Position numbers and translations under genes: made by a program. Shown here in pieces: positions 48,501 through 60,599 of a stretch of 64,000 nt of DNA. The notes below the pieces were generated by a model. The model ran no database searches and was not told where the DNA came from. It was given only the letters and a program-made list of their open reading frames with translations. The DNA comes from Rhipidocladum racemiflorum (Eukaryota; Streptophyta; Magnoliopsida; Poales; Poaceae), in NCBI GenBank assembly GCA_036346355.1, contig CM070570.1:5774649-5838648 (forward strand). The letters are read 5' to 3'. Every line of letters starts with the position of its first letter. Positions within the stretch are counted from its first letter, which is position 1.

Positions 48501-50847
48501 GCGGCTCTGGCGAGCCGACTTCTTACCGTGATCTTTGTTATTCATCAGGAATGGCAGCATGCGATGGCGGAGGAGATTGCTGCCCTTGAGCGCACTGGCA
48601 CATGGGATCTTGTTCCACTTCCTCCACGTGTCCGTCCCATTACTTGCAAGTGGGTCTATAAGATTAAGACTCGCTCTGATGGTTCTCTTGAGCGCTACAA
48701 GGCTCGTCTTGTGGCGGCGTGGTTTTCAGCGAGGAGCATGGTCGTGATTATGATGAGACATTTGCCCTGTGGCTCACATGACCACTGCTCGCACTCTTCT
48801 TCTTGTTGCTTCGCTCGAGAGTGGTCCATCTCTCGGCTTGATGTCAAGAATGCCTTTCTTAATGGTGAGCCGCATGAGGAGGTCTATATGCACACCACCG
48901 GGGTATTACATTCTCGAGGGCATGGTTTGTCGGCCGTCGCTCTCTTTATGGGCTCAAGCAAGCCCTCGTGCTTGGTTTGAGCGTTTTCTTCTGTGATCAC
49001 CGCCGGTTTTTACGCTAGTGCTCATGATCCTGCGCTCTTTGTTCACACCTCTTCTCGTGGTTGGACTCTTCTTCTTCTGTATGTTGATGACATGATCATT
49101 ACTGGCGATGATTCTCAGTATATTGCCTTTGTAAAGGCCCGTCTCAGTGAGCAGTTTCTCATGTCCGATCTTGGTCCTCTCCGATACTTTCTTGGGATAG
49201 AGGTTTCTTCCACCTCTGAGGGTTTCTTTCTTTCCCAAGAAAAGTATATCCAGGATCTTCTTGATCGTGCATCTCTCACTGATAAGCGTACAGCCGAGAC
49301 TCCTATGGAGCTCAATGTTCACCTTCGACCTACTGATGGTGAACCTCTTGAGGATCCTACTCGCTATCGCCATCTTGTTGGGAGTCTTGTTTACCTTGGT
49401 GTCACTCGTCCTGACATTTCTCATCGATTCATATCCTCGAGTCGATTCGTTTACTGCTCCCACTCAGCTCCACTATAGTCATCTTCTTCGTGTTCTACGA
49501 TATCTTCGTGGAACCATCTCTCGCCGTCTTTTCTTTCCACGCTCCAGCTCTTTACAGCTCCAGGCATACTCTGATGCTACATGGGCTAGTGATCACTCTA
49601 ATCGTCGGTCACTTTCTACTTACTGTGTTTTTCTTGGTGGTTCTATCATTGCTTGGAAGACTAAGAAACAGACAGCAGTTTCTCGTTCGAGTGCTGAGGC
49701 TGAGTTGCGGGCTATGGCTCTTTTGACAGCAGAGGTTACATGGCTACGGTGGTTGCTTGAGGATTTTGGTGTCTCTGTTTCTACACCGACTCCTCTTTTA
49801 TCTGACAGTACAGGGGCTATCAGCATCGCTCGAGATCCAGTGAAACATGAACTTACCAAGCATATTGGATTCGATGCTTCTTATATGAGGTCACAGGTAC
49901 AGGACGAGGTCGTGGCTCTTCAGTATGTGCCTTCAGAGCTTCAGTTAGCAGATTTCTTCACGAAGACACAGACTAGAGCTTATCATAATTTTTTCCTCTC
50001 CAAACTCAGTGTTGTTGATCCACCATGAGTTTGAGGGGGGGTGTTAGACAGTATCCTGTTATTCCTTGTATAGATATTGCCTAATATATGCTTTCCCTTT
50101 ATACCCTCATGTACATGTATATATATTGGCCCATTGGCCTCATGATGAATACAAGTGCTATTCATAACAGTGAACAAAGAGATTACAGCAAGCAAGGTTG
50201 AATCCAAACAGTCTAGTTCAGATTGCAGGCCAAAAGAAGGTTGGCATCCAAAAGCTTCCTTTAATCTAAATTTACTGGACATAATTTGTTGAGCACAGTT
50301 AGAACTTAGAAACTTCTGCCTTTGCATGCGCAGTCAGCGAAGCTGTTCCTGTTCAAAACCAAACTGCTGCACAGAAGCTGCTCCAGAAAATGGCTATGCC
50401 CGAAGACAGGCAAGGTCGGGGTCATAGATTCAAGGGCAAAGGCAAGCAAGAAGATACTCAGGTATTTACCCTCGATGAATGGGAGAGGAGAAAAGCTGTC
50501 GGTGCGATGTCCGCAGCAGAATGCTACATACAAGATACTAGCCGAGACGAGGAGCTGGCGAGGCAGCTCCAGGAACAACTAGATTTAGAAGATATCCATG
50601 TTAGTTTAACTCCCATGTCATATTTCCTTTCTTTTCAAAGCATTCAGTAACACCAGTCTGAAAATATCATTGTTAATGGCAATGCGATGTTTTTCAGGGG
50701 ATGCCTGAGAGTTCGGATGCTGAACACGTACGGATGAGCATGTTCAGCTTCAGTGGCCCTGAACAAATGAGTAGCGGGAGAAGAGATTTTAGAGGGCGTG
50801 GGAGGGGAAGGGGCCGAGGACGAGGGCGAGGAAGGGGAAGATTTTAG
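42523..50847 (+). CDS. RMI1/TDRD3-like OB-fold protein with RG-rich tail, exon 4 split by a copia insertion
   Basis: Exons: 42523-42792, 43317-43484, 44156-44402, 44978-45071 interrupted by a retroelement and resuming at 50175-50239, 50334-50599, and 50698-50847 (TAG at 50845). Without the insert and one target-duplication copy, all junctions are GT/AG and in phase, giving 420 codons including the stop. The ATG at 42523 has G at -3 and +4; no ATG lies in frame just upstream. The N-terminal part resembles RMI1_N (DUF1767): helical start SPEEEKLLQSLAARGW, then VVSVRDIYSSS, RLLRFGLTDG, PSITEEIAPGTKIRL and CLSAKNVSVIGG, the usual order of this OB-fold family. A charged region with ECYIQDTSRDEELARQLQEQ follows, then a tail of about ten GRG repeats. 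Family members (RMI1, TDRD3) are partners of type IA topoisomerases; RG tails often bind RNA. No Tudor domain was seen, so the exact role is unknown. As read here, the allele is probably disrupted. Confidence 0.8.
45072..45199 (+). repeat. 5' LTR of the copia element
   Basis: It begins TGTTAGACAGTATCC and ends TATTCATAACA; 128 bp, identical by eye to the 3' LTR. It is short, as in many plant copia families. Confidence 0.95.
45200..45211 (+). other. Primer-binding site of the copia element
   Basis: TGGTATCAGAGC directly follows the LTR, the exact initiator-Met tRNA complement used by most plant copia elements. Confidence 0.92.
45230..45841 (+). other. GC-rich leader of the copia element
   Basis: About 600 bp between primer site and gag, built from CCGCCGCC and GCGCCACCTCCG-type words with direct repeats. 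Long open frames in several phases come from the base composition. An A-rich run follows just before ATG at 45842. The older copy at 24 kb lacks this part. Confidence 0.6.
45866..46640 (+). pseudogene. Copia gag region (UBN2-like), frameshifted
   Basis: NYRDWVLHMRLHMRGQRLWG, then AMWAHLRDRYEPAGDSLYLA, match the copia gag domain. The ATG at 45842 runs into a stop after six codons and the main gag frame lies in another phase. Further shifts follow after about 46300. Confidence 0.8.
46900..47900 (+). pseudogene. Copia protease and integrase region, frameshifted
   Basis: The protease shows WILDSGASFHMT with the catalytic DSG intact near 46917-46955. The zinc-binding part of integrase (WHHRLGH, then CAGCKLGKQ) and the catalytic core (FIDDFSRHTWIYF, then LRADSAGEYLSG and NGVAERKHRH) follow in other frames. 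Confidence 0.85.
48528..50028 (+). pseudogene. Copia reverse transcriptase and RNase H region, frameshifted
   Basis: RT starts at QEWQHAMAEEIAALERTGTW and includes CKWVYKIKTR and the catalytic YVDD at 49080-49091. RNase H follows in another frame with AYSDATWASD, SRSSAEAELRAM and ending ADFFTK. Shifts near 48715, 48960 and 49440 break the frame. Confidence 0.88.
50033..50041 (+). other. Polypurine tract of the copia element
   Basis: GAGGGGGGG directly precedes the 3' LTR. Confidence 0.85.
50042..50169 (+). repeat. 3' LTR of the copia element
   Basis: 128 bp, no difference seen from the 5' LTR, followed by the GTGAA duplication and the rest of the host exon. Confidence 0.95.
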
Positions 50848-53284
50848 TGCAATCCCAAAATTGTGGGGTTTTAGGGTTGTTTAGTGTTAAGTGTACTCAG
50901 AGATGGTAGTAGCGGGCTTGTAGTAGTAGTATGATGATGACATTTAAATCATGTTCTTTTCTCTCATGTTCCTCACTTGATGCTAGCAAATGTCAGAATT
51001 CAGAAATAACCTGTACACTTCCCTGGAAAGTTTGGTTATATTCATGGATGTATGGAATTGGCATATGTTCTGAACTTTGAACTGTGAACAAAAATTCTTA
51101 CTTTTCCATCACTCATTCTTCTGTTTGTTAGATGGCTAGTACATGAGGCTGAACTCAGATGTTGTACGGTTAATCCTTCGTTTTCTGTTCAAACTGAAAG
51201 TTTATACTTGTCAGAGCTTCGATTTGGCAAATCATAAACTTCTCTGTTGTTGCTGATGTATGGCGAGCGAAAAACTGCATAAGAAATTCTGGCCCACATG
51301 GCATTGTCCGTCTAGTCGATGCTTTGTGGTCCCAACTTTTACTAAAATGGTGGGCACGCATTACAACTCGGAACAATCTCAAGGTGGTTCTTGCAAAAGT
51401 TGCCAAATATAGCGACTTGTATGTTTTGTAAAGTTTGTACAAATATTAAAGTATGAACGGAGAGTAGACGATGATTACTTACCCCTTCACGAGAAAAAGC
51501 ATAGAAACACTGCTCAACATAACACTTCACCACCGTGTTCTTATGTGGTGTGCTTTTTGATAATTTGATTATAGAGAAGAATGGTTACATATGATTATGT
51601 GAAAGAAAGAAATTGGGTTTCGTTGGGTTAGATTTTAGTGTAAAGAAGAGCTAGTGTGAGTTCTGTTCTGGTAGAGTTTAAACCTGAAGCGTAAAATTAG
51701 TTCACTTTTGATGAGTTGTTCAATGATGTACGTGAGTTGGAGATTTTGGTGACAACTAGACAGCTTTCTTCTATTAGGATCCATCATCCCTCGCCTCCTC
51801 CCCAAGGTCTTCGGCCCGATGCCAGTTGGGGGCATATCCTCAAATTTATAGCTACAACTATATTGTTGGTGACATTATAGGTTTAGGTTGGCTTTCTTAG
51901 CCATTGTTTAGTTCCAGATGATGCTTAGCTATAGTTTTTTGTTTAGGTACCCATCATCCTATAGTTCATTGTTGATCTTTTTTTTTTTTTTGTACCTTGA
52001 AAATATCCTTTGTTGTGACTTAGTGTTTGTTTGCTTCATTGCGATGCTAGAACTGGTACCGCTGGAGTTCCCTCTATTGCTCAATCGGATCTTTTTTTCA
52101 CGTTTGTGGAGTTGGCGAAAGGGCATCCTTTTTTTTGTTTTCTTTTGTGGAGCATGTTACTCATCTGGAGTTCCGGTAACTGTTTGATTTTACAAGGTTG
52201 AAGTAGTGAAGTAGTGACCATGTCATTCATCTTACCATGTTTCAACTTGCACCCATCAGCTGCACAAGTATTTTCAGATTTCTCAAATTAAGGTGATGAG
52301 TTCATTCTATGATTCTCAGCCACTACACCACGTAACTTCCCACTAAGGTGTCTATACACAGTTTTAACCTTCCTTATGATTGCTAATGACCTTATTGATT
52401 ATTATGATGCCACCTCATAGAATGTTATCTTAGCTTGCTGATTGATGCTTTGTTCGACAGAGGAGGTTTGAATAAGCCATCCTTTTTCATGGAGTACACT
52501 ACTTGGTGGCATATGCTTTTTAGCTTAAGTGTGATGCCTGCTAAGGATTAACTTTGTTGATTCGTGTGAATTAGGCACGTTTTTTTTCCTTGTGCAGCTA
52601 CATTACCCAGTTCATCTCCTTTTCTTTGTATATGTTTCCTATTCCAGTAAAATACCGATCAAAATTTTGTCGTGCATGTGATTCAATTCCTCATCCGACA
52701 TGTAGTTTATATATGCTTCCTTTTCTGGAATGCAACTGATTTTCTATTTTCCATATGTATGCACCTCCATCCTTTGGCAATTTGAGCAAAACCGAAGGTG
52801 CTAGAATTGTTTGTTTCTTTCAAGTTAAGAGCTCACATGGACACTTGAATACAATTTCTTACTTTCTTTCTGGTCTGGTTCTTAAGAAATTTGCTATTAT
52901 GTATGACATGGCAATGTAGAATTTTCGATCTCATCATTTTCATAGGTCAAATAGTAGCAACCAAACATCTATGATCTTTTTTTGTCCCCCGTTGCTTTGG
53001 CTCAGAATAACAATGCTAAGAATAATAAATAGTAGCACATTCATTTTTATGTGTGCACATGCGCATTCTGATGTTGCTTTGTATACATACAAGGAATGTA
53101 ATGAATTATGTGTAGGCTTTACGTAGTTTCTGACAGATATGGAGTTTTTGTATCATAGAAAAGAATAGTACATTCTATATCAAGGATACCAATGTGCTTA
53201 TATTCCGGCATAGCGAAGCGTGCACTCCATCCTGTTTATATTGTGTACACATTGCTTTCTTATTTCGGTGTAGTTAAATATCTA
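50848..53284. other. Downstream flank, no gene found
   Basis: This holds the presumed 3' UTR of the plus-strand gene, then AT-rich sequence with only short frames. Nothing recognisable as RNA gene or transposon was fixed. Confidence 0.4.
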
Positions 53285-53520
53285 CTCCATCTGTTTTTTT
53301 TATAAGGCGTATTAGGTTTCGTTAGGACAAGACTTTGACCAATGATTACTTTATTAATATACCATTTATGCAATACAAAATCATAATTATATACAAGTAC
53401 TTTTGAATACAAATCTGCTAATATCAATTTTGTCATAAAAATTATATGCTAATAGAGTAATTGTTGGTCAAAGCCTTGTCCTAACGAAACCTAATACGCC
53501 TTATAAAAAAACGGAGGGAC
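53285..53520. mobile_element. Stowaway-type MITE
   Basis: The arms pair over some 50 bases: TATAAGGCGTATTAGGTTTC at the left and its inverted copy GAAACCTAATACGCCTTATA at the right. The ends are CTCCATCTG and a mutated ACGGAGGGAC, with TA on both sides. It is 236 bp. Confidence 0.8.
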
Positions 53521-54192
53521 TATTTGCCTATTGATATCCAATACAAAGTAGATCAAGATACACTAATATTCTTTCATGCTACAGTATTTTCTCTCTCTCA
53601 AACAAACATATACAACACTCCATCAAAAACATATGGCGCGGCATAGCGCGCGATCCTGCCTAGTAGATGTTACATTGAATAGAGTGGCCTTTGTATCAGA
53701 AAATTGTTGCTTTGATCATATAGTATACCCGTGTGTACAATAGATGCCATTCATGTGATCTCTTCTCTATTAAACACATGTATTGTCTATAGTTTTCTTA
53801 TAATTATTTATTTTGTATAGCCGGTTTGATCATTTTATCTCATGGATCTTATAAGATTACCTCCTTATTAGCTAACCAGGTCCTGATCTTATTTATTTGC
53901 TATATGAGAACACAACCAAAAGACGAAATTTTGTTAAATCTCAACCCAACTTTTCATCTACCAAACGTTCGAAAAGATTGGAAACTTTGCATCTACCATG
54001 AAGTGGTTGCCCTACTCCATTGCAAAGATGGCTGTAGCTGATTGGTTGCATCTAATTAACAAAATCCTTTCTATACAGAAAACATAGATAATCTCAAGGA
54101 TGCATTACAAATACAATGAAATGACACGAGAGCACAGAAGAAGAAAAAAAAGGTTCACATATCACTGCCAGCTTTCAAACACAGTTGGTACA
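53521..54192. other. AT-rich intergenic stretch, no gene found
   Basis: Only short open frames and no pairing repeats; it leads up to the gypsy LTR at 54193. Confidence 0.35.
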
Positions 54193-54803
54193 TGTGTTCG
54201 CGCCAAAAACGTGAAGGGGGTTTTAGGCCTCGAACACACAAGACAAACACCGGGTTTGCAGAGCGTGCCAGTCAATTTGACCTGAAATTGACAAGGTAGA
54301 ATTTGTAATTTGATCGAAGCCGATAAACAAGGATCTATCGGCTTTTCACTAGTCGGCAAGAACCGATTAGGAGATAACTAGATCAACCGGTTACAGTTGA
54401 TCCGGATACAAGGTAAAATCGGCTTCGGGAAGGCGATGCGCAACAAAGCGAAGCAAATCAAACCTGGGTGAAATCGGCTAGAATCAACAATCGGCGATGC
54501 GCAACTATGTTGATTCCGTCGACTTGCAAAGAAATCTATGAAGCTAAAGCAATGTAAAAGAGGCTGTAAAAAGTAGTTGTTGGAATTGATTGATTATCTT
54601 CGCTTGGCGCCCCCCCTTTTATAACACGCCTGACCGATCCGAGTTGTACATGGATACGGTGTATTTATCCGTATCGGCCTTTTATCCGATTTCCTTTCCT
54701 TTTTAGAAACGGATTCCTTTTCCGAGCCGATTACCGATTCCTTTCTGTACGATACTTCTATTTTTAGACCGATTCCAATACATACCGAATTTTGGTGCAA
54801 ACA
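54193..54803 (-). repeat. 3' LTR of the Tat-type element
   Basis: On the plus strand it begins TGTGTTCGCGCC and ends GGTGCAAACA. On the minus strand it is preceded by AAAATGGGGGGCATA, a purine-rich tract suited to be the PPT. The partner LTR is outside the window, so the borders are inferred. Confidence 0.6.
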
Positions 54804-55084
54804 TATGCCCCCCATTTTTGAAAGGTAACTTGTTATCTTTCAAAATCCTTAAATCTTTTCTGTGATCGGCTTGTCGTTTAGGATTCACCTTGGTAACTTC
54901 CCCATTAATGGCGCCGCAATCTTCTCGGTGCGTTTTCAATGCAAAGAATCTGTTCCCGCCTTTTCACCTTCTCACCGAGGTATAAATATGAGGCTCCCCC
55001 TCAGTCATTTTCACCTGGCGTGCTCTCGTTAATCCTGAAATCGGCTTTCCTCCGCTTCAACCCTTCTTCTCATAGCATCGGCTG

Positions 55085-57900
55085 AAATGGGCGCATCTCG
55101 GTACTTGTTCCGATCCAGATAGCGATCATCGGTACTTCCTAGGTCCTATAGGAACCATAGAACCCGAGCATCTTGTCATTGGAGATGAAATCCCTAGACT
55201 CCCTTTATCGGCTCCTGGTTACAACATCAACGAGTGGTCCAAAAGTTTTAGGTCTTGGCCGACACTCTCAAGGGTGGAGGTCTGGTACATTAGAGTATCG
55301 GCCCAAAAGAAAGCAGAGTGGGAAGGTATGGGCATCGTTGAGTGTATCCCCTCGCCCTTAGCTGCCGAGCCCAACGAATCTTTAGTAGGCTGCTGCTATT
55401 TTTGGTCGGACTCTTTTAACGCCTTCTTTTTCCCAACCGGTCCCATCGGCCCAACCCTTTTAGATATGGCTGAATTATCTTTGTCTTAGGCACGATGGAG
55501 AACAAATATCGGCTTTTAGTGGGAAACCTCGGTACAAATTGACCGAAAAAAGGGAGAAGGTTGGTCGGATACATCCAAAATAACAACAAAGTAACCGCCC
55601 TGTATCGGATGAAGAACACGTAGCCTTTATCAACTTATGGTTAGACCGATTCCTCTTACGTGGCGCTTCCCTAGGACCAACCCAGGTCTATCAATTTATG
55701 TCGAGCAACTAGTTATGGGTCGTCGGCTATCTTTAGGAAATCCTTCTTTGGGCGCCGTAGATACCATATGATGCATATCATCGAGTCGGCTTTTGCGGCA
55801 ATGGTTCCTATGTCGTCGGTAATGTTGGCGGCCCTCTTTGGTTTATTCAGATTTGGCTTTACTGCGTTTTGGCCGCCTCATTATCCGGACCCTTCGGAAG
55901 AATCGGCTTTCCCAACGGAAGACTTTCTGAGGGTGCCGTCCTCGTATTCCAACCTAGCCGATCCTCAGGCGAAAAATTTACCATGTGTTCATCAGATGAA
56001 CAAAAATCTCTCTGCGGCTTTCATAAATACTTGTCCTTTTTCTTACATCTTAACCAAGCCTCTTTCAACCGTAGAGATTTCTTTTCATACATCCAATTAG
56101 CCGATCTCCGTGGCCTTCTTTTCTTCGTTTAAATTCTCGATGACTCCCTAATGCCCCAATCCACTCTCGATCTGCTTCCCTGCTGATTTCCCCTTGCATC
56201 CTTCACGTCGGCTTAAGTACTCAAAGCAGAACATTTCACCGACCTATGAATTCTATCATCCTTCGGTTTATGCACGCCGGTGGGTTTTGGACAAACCATT
56301 CCTTGCTTTCCTTTGCTTAGGATGATTAAACCACGAAACAAAGTAACCAACTCTCTGCGGCGGATCTTATTATTGAGCTAGCCGATGAACTCCATGTGGT
56401 AGACTTGCCATTCCTCGTGTTAAACACACGTCGATCGGGCCAATTTACCACATGGTGGGCTTCCATAGTGAGGCACTTTTGCGGAGGCGTACTATTCCCG
56501 AGGTCTGTCCTCTTTTCTTCACGGCTTTCGAGCCGACGGAGACCGTTCTTTGGGTCTAGCTCGAGTTCGAGCGATGCTAACTCGTCTTTAGAGGTATTTT
56601 CATTTTGATATTTTATTAGAACAAGATTTTCATCGGCTTAACCATATTTTTACCCTTTTCGGACCAGAAGAGATCAACCCAGCGCAAGCGCATCGGCCGA
56701 CGATCGCTTAAAGCGGCAAAGGTCATCGACCCTCTTGCGGTTTGTCTTCACGGCGCGTTGAGGTCAATAGCCCATCAGCATGCGATCTTGCCGTCCAGCG
56801 CACCAAAAGTACGTCAATTCTGTTCAAACTTCTTTTGTAGGCGAAGTCTTCATGCTTGCTGTCGGCTAACCCCATGTTTATATTTTTCAGAGAAGAAGAG
56901 CCGTAAAGTCGTCATCAAGCGATCCCCAAAACCTGCGGTCGTGATGCAAAGAAGATCCCATTGGATCGACTCTGCGGTTAGCTCCGATCTTTATCTTGAC
57001 CCTTGTTTTTATTCCTTATCGTAACGCATCTTATTGTAACGCATTCCTCAGGAAACCCCTTCCGTTCAGTTGTTAGAAGCCGATCTGAGAAGACCAGACG
57101 GACGTGGTTATCTTACAGCTTTGGCTCTGCTCCGCCATCCGCCGTCACCTCCAAAACCTATTTACGGACCGGCTCGTCGATGGACTTAGCCGATCTTTTA
57201 GGCTTTTCCTTGGATGAGCTTGGCGACCCGAGATTGTGGCCACCGGCGACTATCGGTGACATTCAGCGTATTATTCTTTGCCTCTGCGCCCGACATCTGC
57301 TGCGATCCTGCTGAGCCGGGTATGCAAGAGCGACTCAATCGTCTCTTGGGCCAGTGATGCACCGGAGGCGCTCTTACGCCAACACTCGGCCCTTGAGGAA
57401 CGCTATGGCGGCCATGCAAGCTGATCTTCCCTCTGCTGACCATGAATGCTTTGCTAGAAGTGTGCCATCACGGATGATCGTCGGCTAGGCGTAGAATCGG
57501 CCAAAGCAAGAATTGAGCAGAGGAAGGCCCGACAAGCCGACCAAGAGATCTTGGACAAACTTATAGCAGATGCTAAATCTCGAAAGAGTGCTTTTGACCA
57601 AGGTCTGCTATGCTTGAAATCGGCCAAAGCTAAGGCCAGTGAGCTGAGTCATCCAAGAAAAACTTGAAGAAACGGTGGCCTTGGTTACAAGAGAACTTGC
57701 AGATTGCCAAATCGGCATTGCAGATGCGACATCTTCACTAAGCGGCTCAGAGGCGACAAATCGGCGAAGTTTTTGCCAAAGTTAAGAGCCAATCGGCTAA
57801 GATGATCGAGTTCGAGCGATGCGCCGATGATCGATTAATAGATAGCGTTCAAGCTACTATTGGTAGAGCAAGCGACATTGTCGGCTTTGGGAGCCCATCT
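55085..57900 (+). pseudogene. Antisense plant-mobile-domain (PMD) ORF remnant of the Tat-type element
   Basis: Read on the plus strand, opposite to gag-pol, fragments in several frames follow the PMD pattern: CCYFWSDSFNAFFFPTGPIG with PTLLDMA near 55390-55475, then WLDRF with GPTQVYQFM near 55640-55700, and GGPLWFIQIW near 55820-55860. A basic stretch SRKVVIKRSPKPAVV lies near 56900. Stops and shifts break it throughout. Extra ORFs with a PMD in antisense orientation are known in some Tat-lineage elements; their function is not settled. Confidence 0.7.
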
Positions 57901-58081
57901 TCCTGGCTCGGGCTTCATTGAAAGCGACGTTGTCTCCGGTGTAATATTGGTACATCTTGGAATATTTTGTAAAGCTGTTTAATCGGTGGATAAGGACTAT
58001 TTGTTCACGACTCGGTCAATTTGTATGACCGATTTTATATGCATGTGCTTGTCATTGATCTTGATGCCTTCACCTCTGTAG

Positions 58082-59185
58082 TTAGGACCCGACCCATATG
58101 CTTGGGTGATACGCCTTCAAATACTTTCCATTGATCGCTTTAGGTAGGACGAACCCTTCTAAAGATTCCAGTATATATGAATTCCCGTCAACCGGCCGAT
58201 TGATCTTATAAGGCCCTTCCCATGTTGGAGACCACTTGCCGAATCGATTATCCCTAGACCCAATCGGCAACACGGTTTTCCATACTAAATCGGCTTGTTT
58301 GAATGCTTTAAAAATCACTTTTTATTGTTATGCGATCGGCAACCATCTCTTTGTTCCTTTTAAGCCGATCTAGCGTGATCAGCCTTAGTTGACCAAATCA
58401 TCTAGATTGTCCAAAGATCGCTTTGTTTGTATTCATCGGTGATACCTTATCTTGCTCGTGTAGCCTTATTGAGCCGATGTTGATTTCAGCGGGCAAGCGG
58501 CTTCTTGCCCGTATACCAAGCGAAAGGGTGACAATTTAGTTGATCCGTGATGAGATAGCCGATAAGCCCATAAAGCCTCCGATAGCATTGAATGCCATCT
58601 CCTTGGCTCTTCCCCAATTTTTCTTTTTATCAGCTTTATCAATGTCTTGTTCGATGATTCGGCCTGTCCGTTGGCCTGAGCGTAGTAAGGGGAGGAGTTG
58701 AGTAATTTTATCCCAAGACTTTCCGCAAACCCTTTGAAATCGTTGGACATGAACACAGTACCCTGATCAGTAGTGATTGTTTGTGGAATCCCAAACCGAT
58801 GGACGATGTGTTCATTTACAAAGCCGATCAGTTCTTTACTAGTAACCTTCTTGAGTGGCGCAGCCTCAACCCATTTTGAGAAATAATCCGTGGTCGCAAG
58901 GGCGACTAATTTATGTCCTTTCTTTGGATGACGGAAATATCTGGCCGATTATGTCTATACCCCATCCTCTAAATGGCCATGGCTTGATGATCGGATGTAA
59001 AGCCGATCTTTGGTCTTCGATTGTATGTTACCAAACTTTTGACACGTTTGGCATCCTCTATAATATTTGAAGCGATCTTCTAACATCGTCGGCCAAAAAT
59101 ATCCTGTTCGTCTCGAGATCCATTTCATCTTGTGAGCCGATTGATGTGACCCACAAATGCCTTCATGAACTTCACCCATCGCCAC
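58082..59185 (-). pseudogene. Gypsy integrase remnant
   Basis: The zinc-binding HHCC part (HEGICGSHQSAHKM, then CQTCQKFG) lies at 59185-58955. Part of the catalytic core with YYAQANGQAESSNKTLIKLI and the conserved Glu lies at 58756-58466. A C-terminal WSPTWEGPYKI (GPY/F motif) lies at 58318-58082. The parts are in separate frames with stops between them. Confidence 0.85.
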
Positions 59186-59453
59186 TTTGGCTTCCTCGGT
59201 TCCCAGGACATCTTAATAACAAACCTTCCATAGTCCGAAAGTACAATACGTCTTCTAGTATAACATATTTGAGTGCTTTGCGCTTTGACCTTTTGCTCGG
59301 TCGGCTTGGTTGGATCGACAAATAATCCCTTATCTCTGTTCTCCGGTCGGCGAGGTGAACACATAAAACCGCCAAGCGTTTAGCTCGATTGGTCCTGTCG
59401 GCTTTCAATCTGTGCACCCTGATGCACATTGTGCCAATCGGTTTGCTTTATCA

Positions 59454-59744
59454 TTAGCTTCTCTCGGGAATATGTTCTATGGAAAATGTAGTGAACATCT
59501 CGATGATCTGGAGGCATTGATGCAAATCTTGGGTTAGTGCATCATCATTGCATCGGTATTCTCCTCGACTTCTTTGTACAATTAACATCGAATCTCCAAA
59601 AGCTTCGACATCTCTCACTCCGATGCTATCTAACAGCTTGTAGACCCTTAGTAATGCTTCGTGATTCGCTTGATTATTTGAACATCGGCTATTTAGCCGA
59701 TACATGAAATCATACTCACGCTTTCTAGGTGAAACTAATATCAC
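59454..59744 (-). pseudogene. Gypsy RNase H remnant
   Basis: The 96-codon fragment holds NQANHEALLRVYKLLDSIGV, then VEAFGDSMLIVQ, typical of the plant gypsy RNase H (N-x-A-E-Y/H-A and GDS). The Glu usual in NNxAEYEAL reads as His here. Confidence 0.75.
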
Positions 59745-60599
59745 ACCGATGCCTTCGCCTTCTTGGCAAGCAGACCCATCAAAATACGATTTGCCAAGGG
59801 GTTACACTAGTTGTTCCTACTAATGTTTCACTCCCTGTGATAAAATCGGCCACAGCTTGTCCTTTCACAGATTTAGCGATTCATAGGATAACTCAAACTC
59901 TGTTAGGCGTATGCCCATTTACCAAGCCGACCACGCAGGATGGGCGCCGATAATATGTATTTAACTACATCGGTTTTGCATATTATAACGCATTTGGAAG
60001 CCACATATAATGTCTTAACTTGGTGCAAGCAAAGTACAATGACAAGCATAATTTTTCTACTAAGGGATACCTGGTTTACGCATCTAGAAGACGTCGGCTT
60101 AAGTAATATATTGCTTGTTCCTTCCTATCGGCTTCTTGTGTTAAAAGCTGCTCCAATCGAATCACCTTCACCGATATATATAGTCTAAAAGGTATACCGT
60201 GTTTTGGTGCGATCAATCTTGGTGGACTCATCGAGATAACCCTTTATGTCGTCGAAGGCCTTTGTCGATCGGCTTCCCACTTAAACTCTTGGTTATCTTT
60301 AATTTTCAGCGGCGGTGTGAAGGCCCGAATACGTCCCCGACAAGTTTGAGATAAAACGTCGCAAGTAATTGATTTTCCCAATCAACACCTGCAACTCCTT
60401 TTTACTTGTCGGTGGTTTAGTATCGGCTATGGCTTTCACTTTGGTTGGGTTTACTTCAATCCCTCCTTCATGCACCGTAAACCCAAGAAATTGTCAGCCG
60501 ATACATCGAAAGCACATTTGAGAGGGTTCATTTTTAACCCATGTAACCTTGTGCTTTGAACATTTTTCTCAGATCGGCTAAATGTTGCGATCTTCTTTG

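Larger units (their letters stand above)
45072..50169 (+). mobile_element. Complete Ty1/copia element inserted in exon 4 of the RMI1/TDRD3-like gene
   Basis: The element is 5098 bp with two 128-bp LTRs that read identically, a primer site, a purine tract and the 5-bp target duplication GTGAA at 45067-45071 and 50170-50174. The domain order gag, protease, integrase, RT, RNase H defines copia. The gag-pol frame changes several times (for instance between protease, integrase, RT and RNase H), so it cannot make a full polyprotein and was probably mobilised in trans. It lies in sense with the host gene. A related, older copy sits at 24045-27756. Confidence 0.95.
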
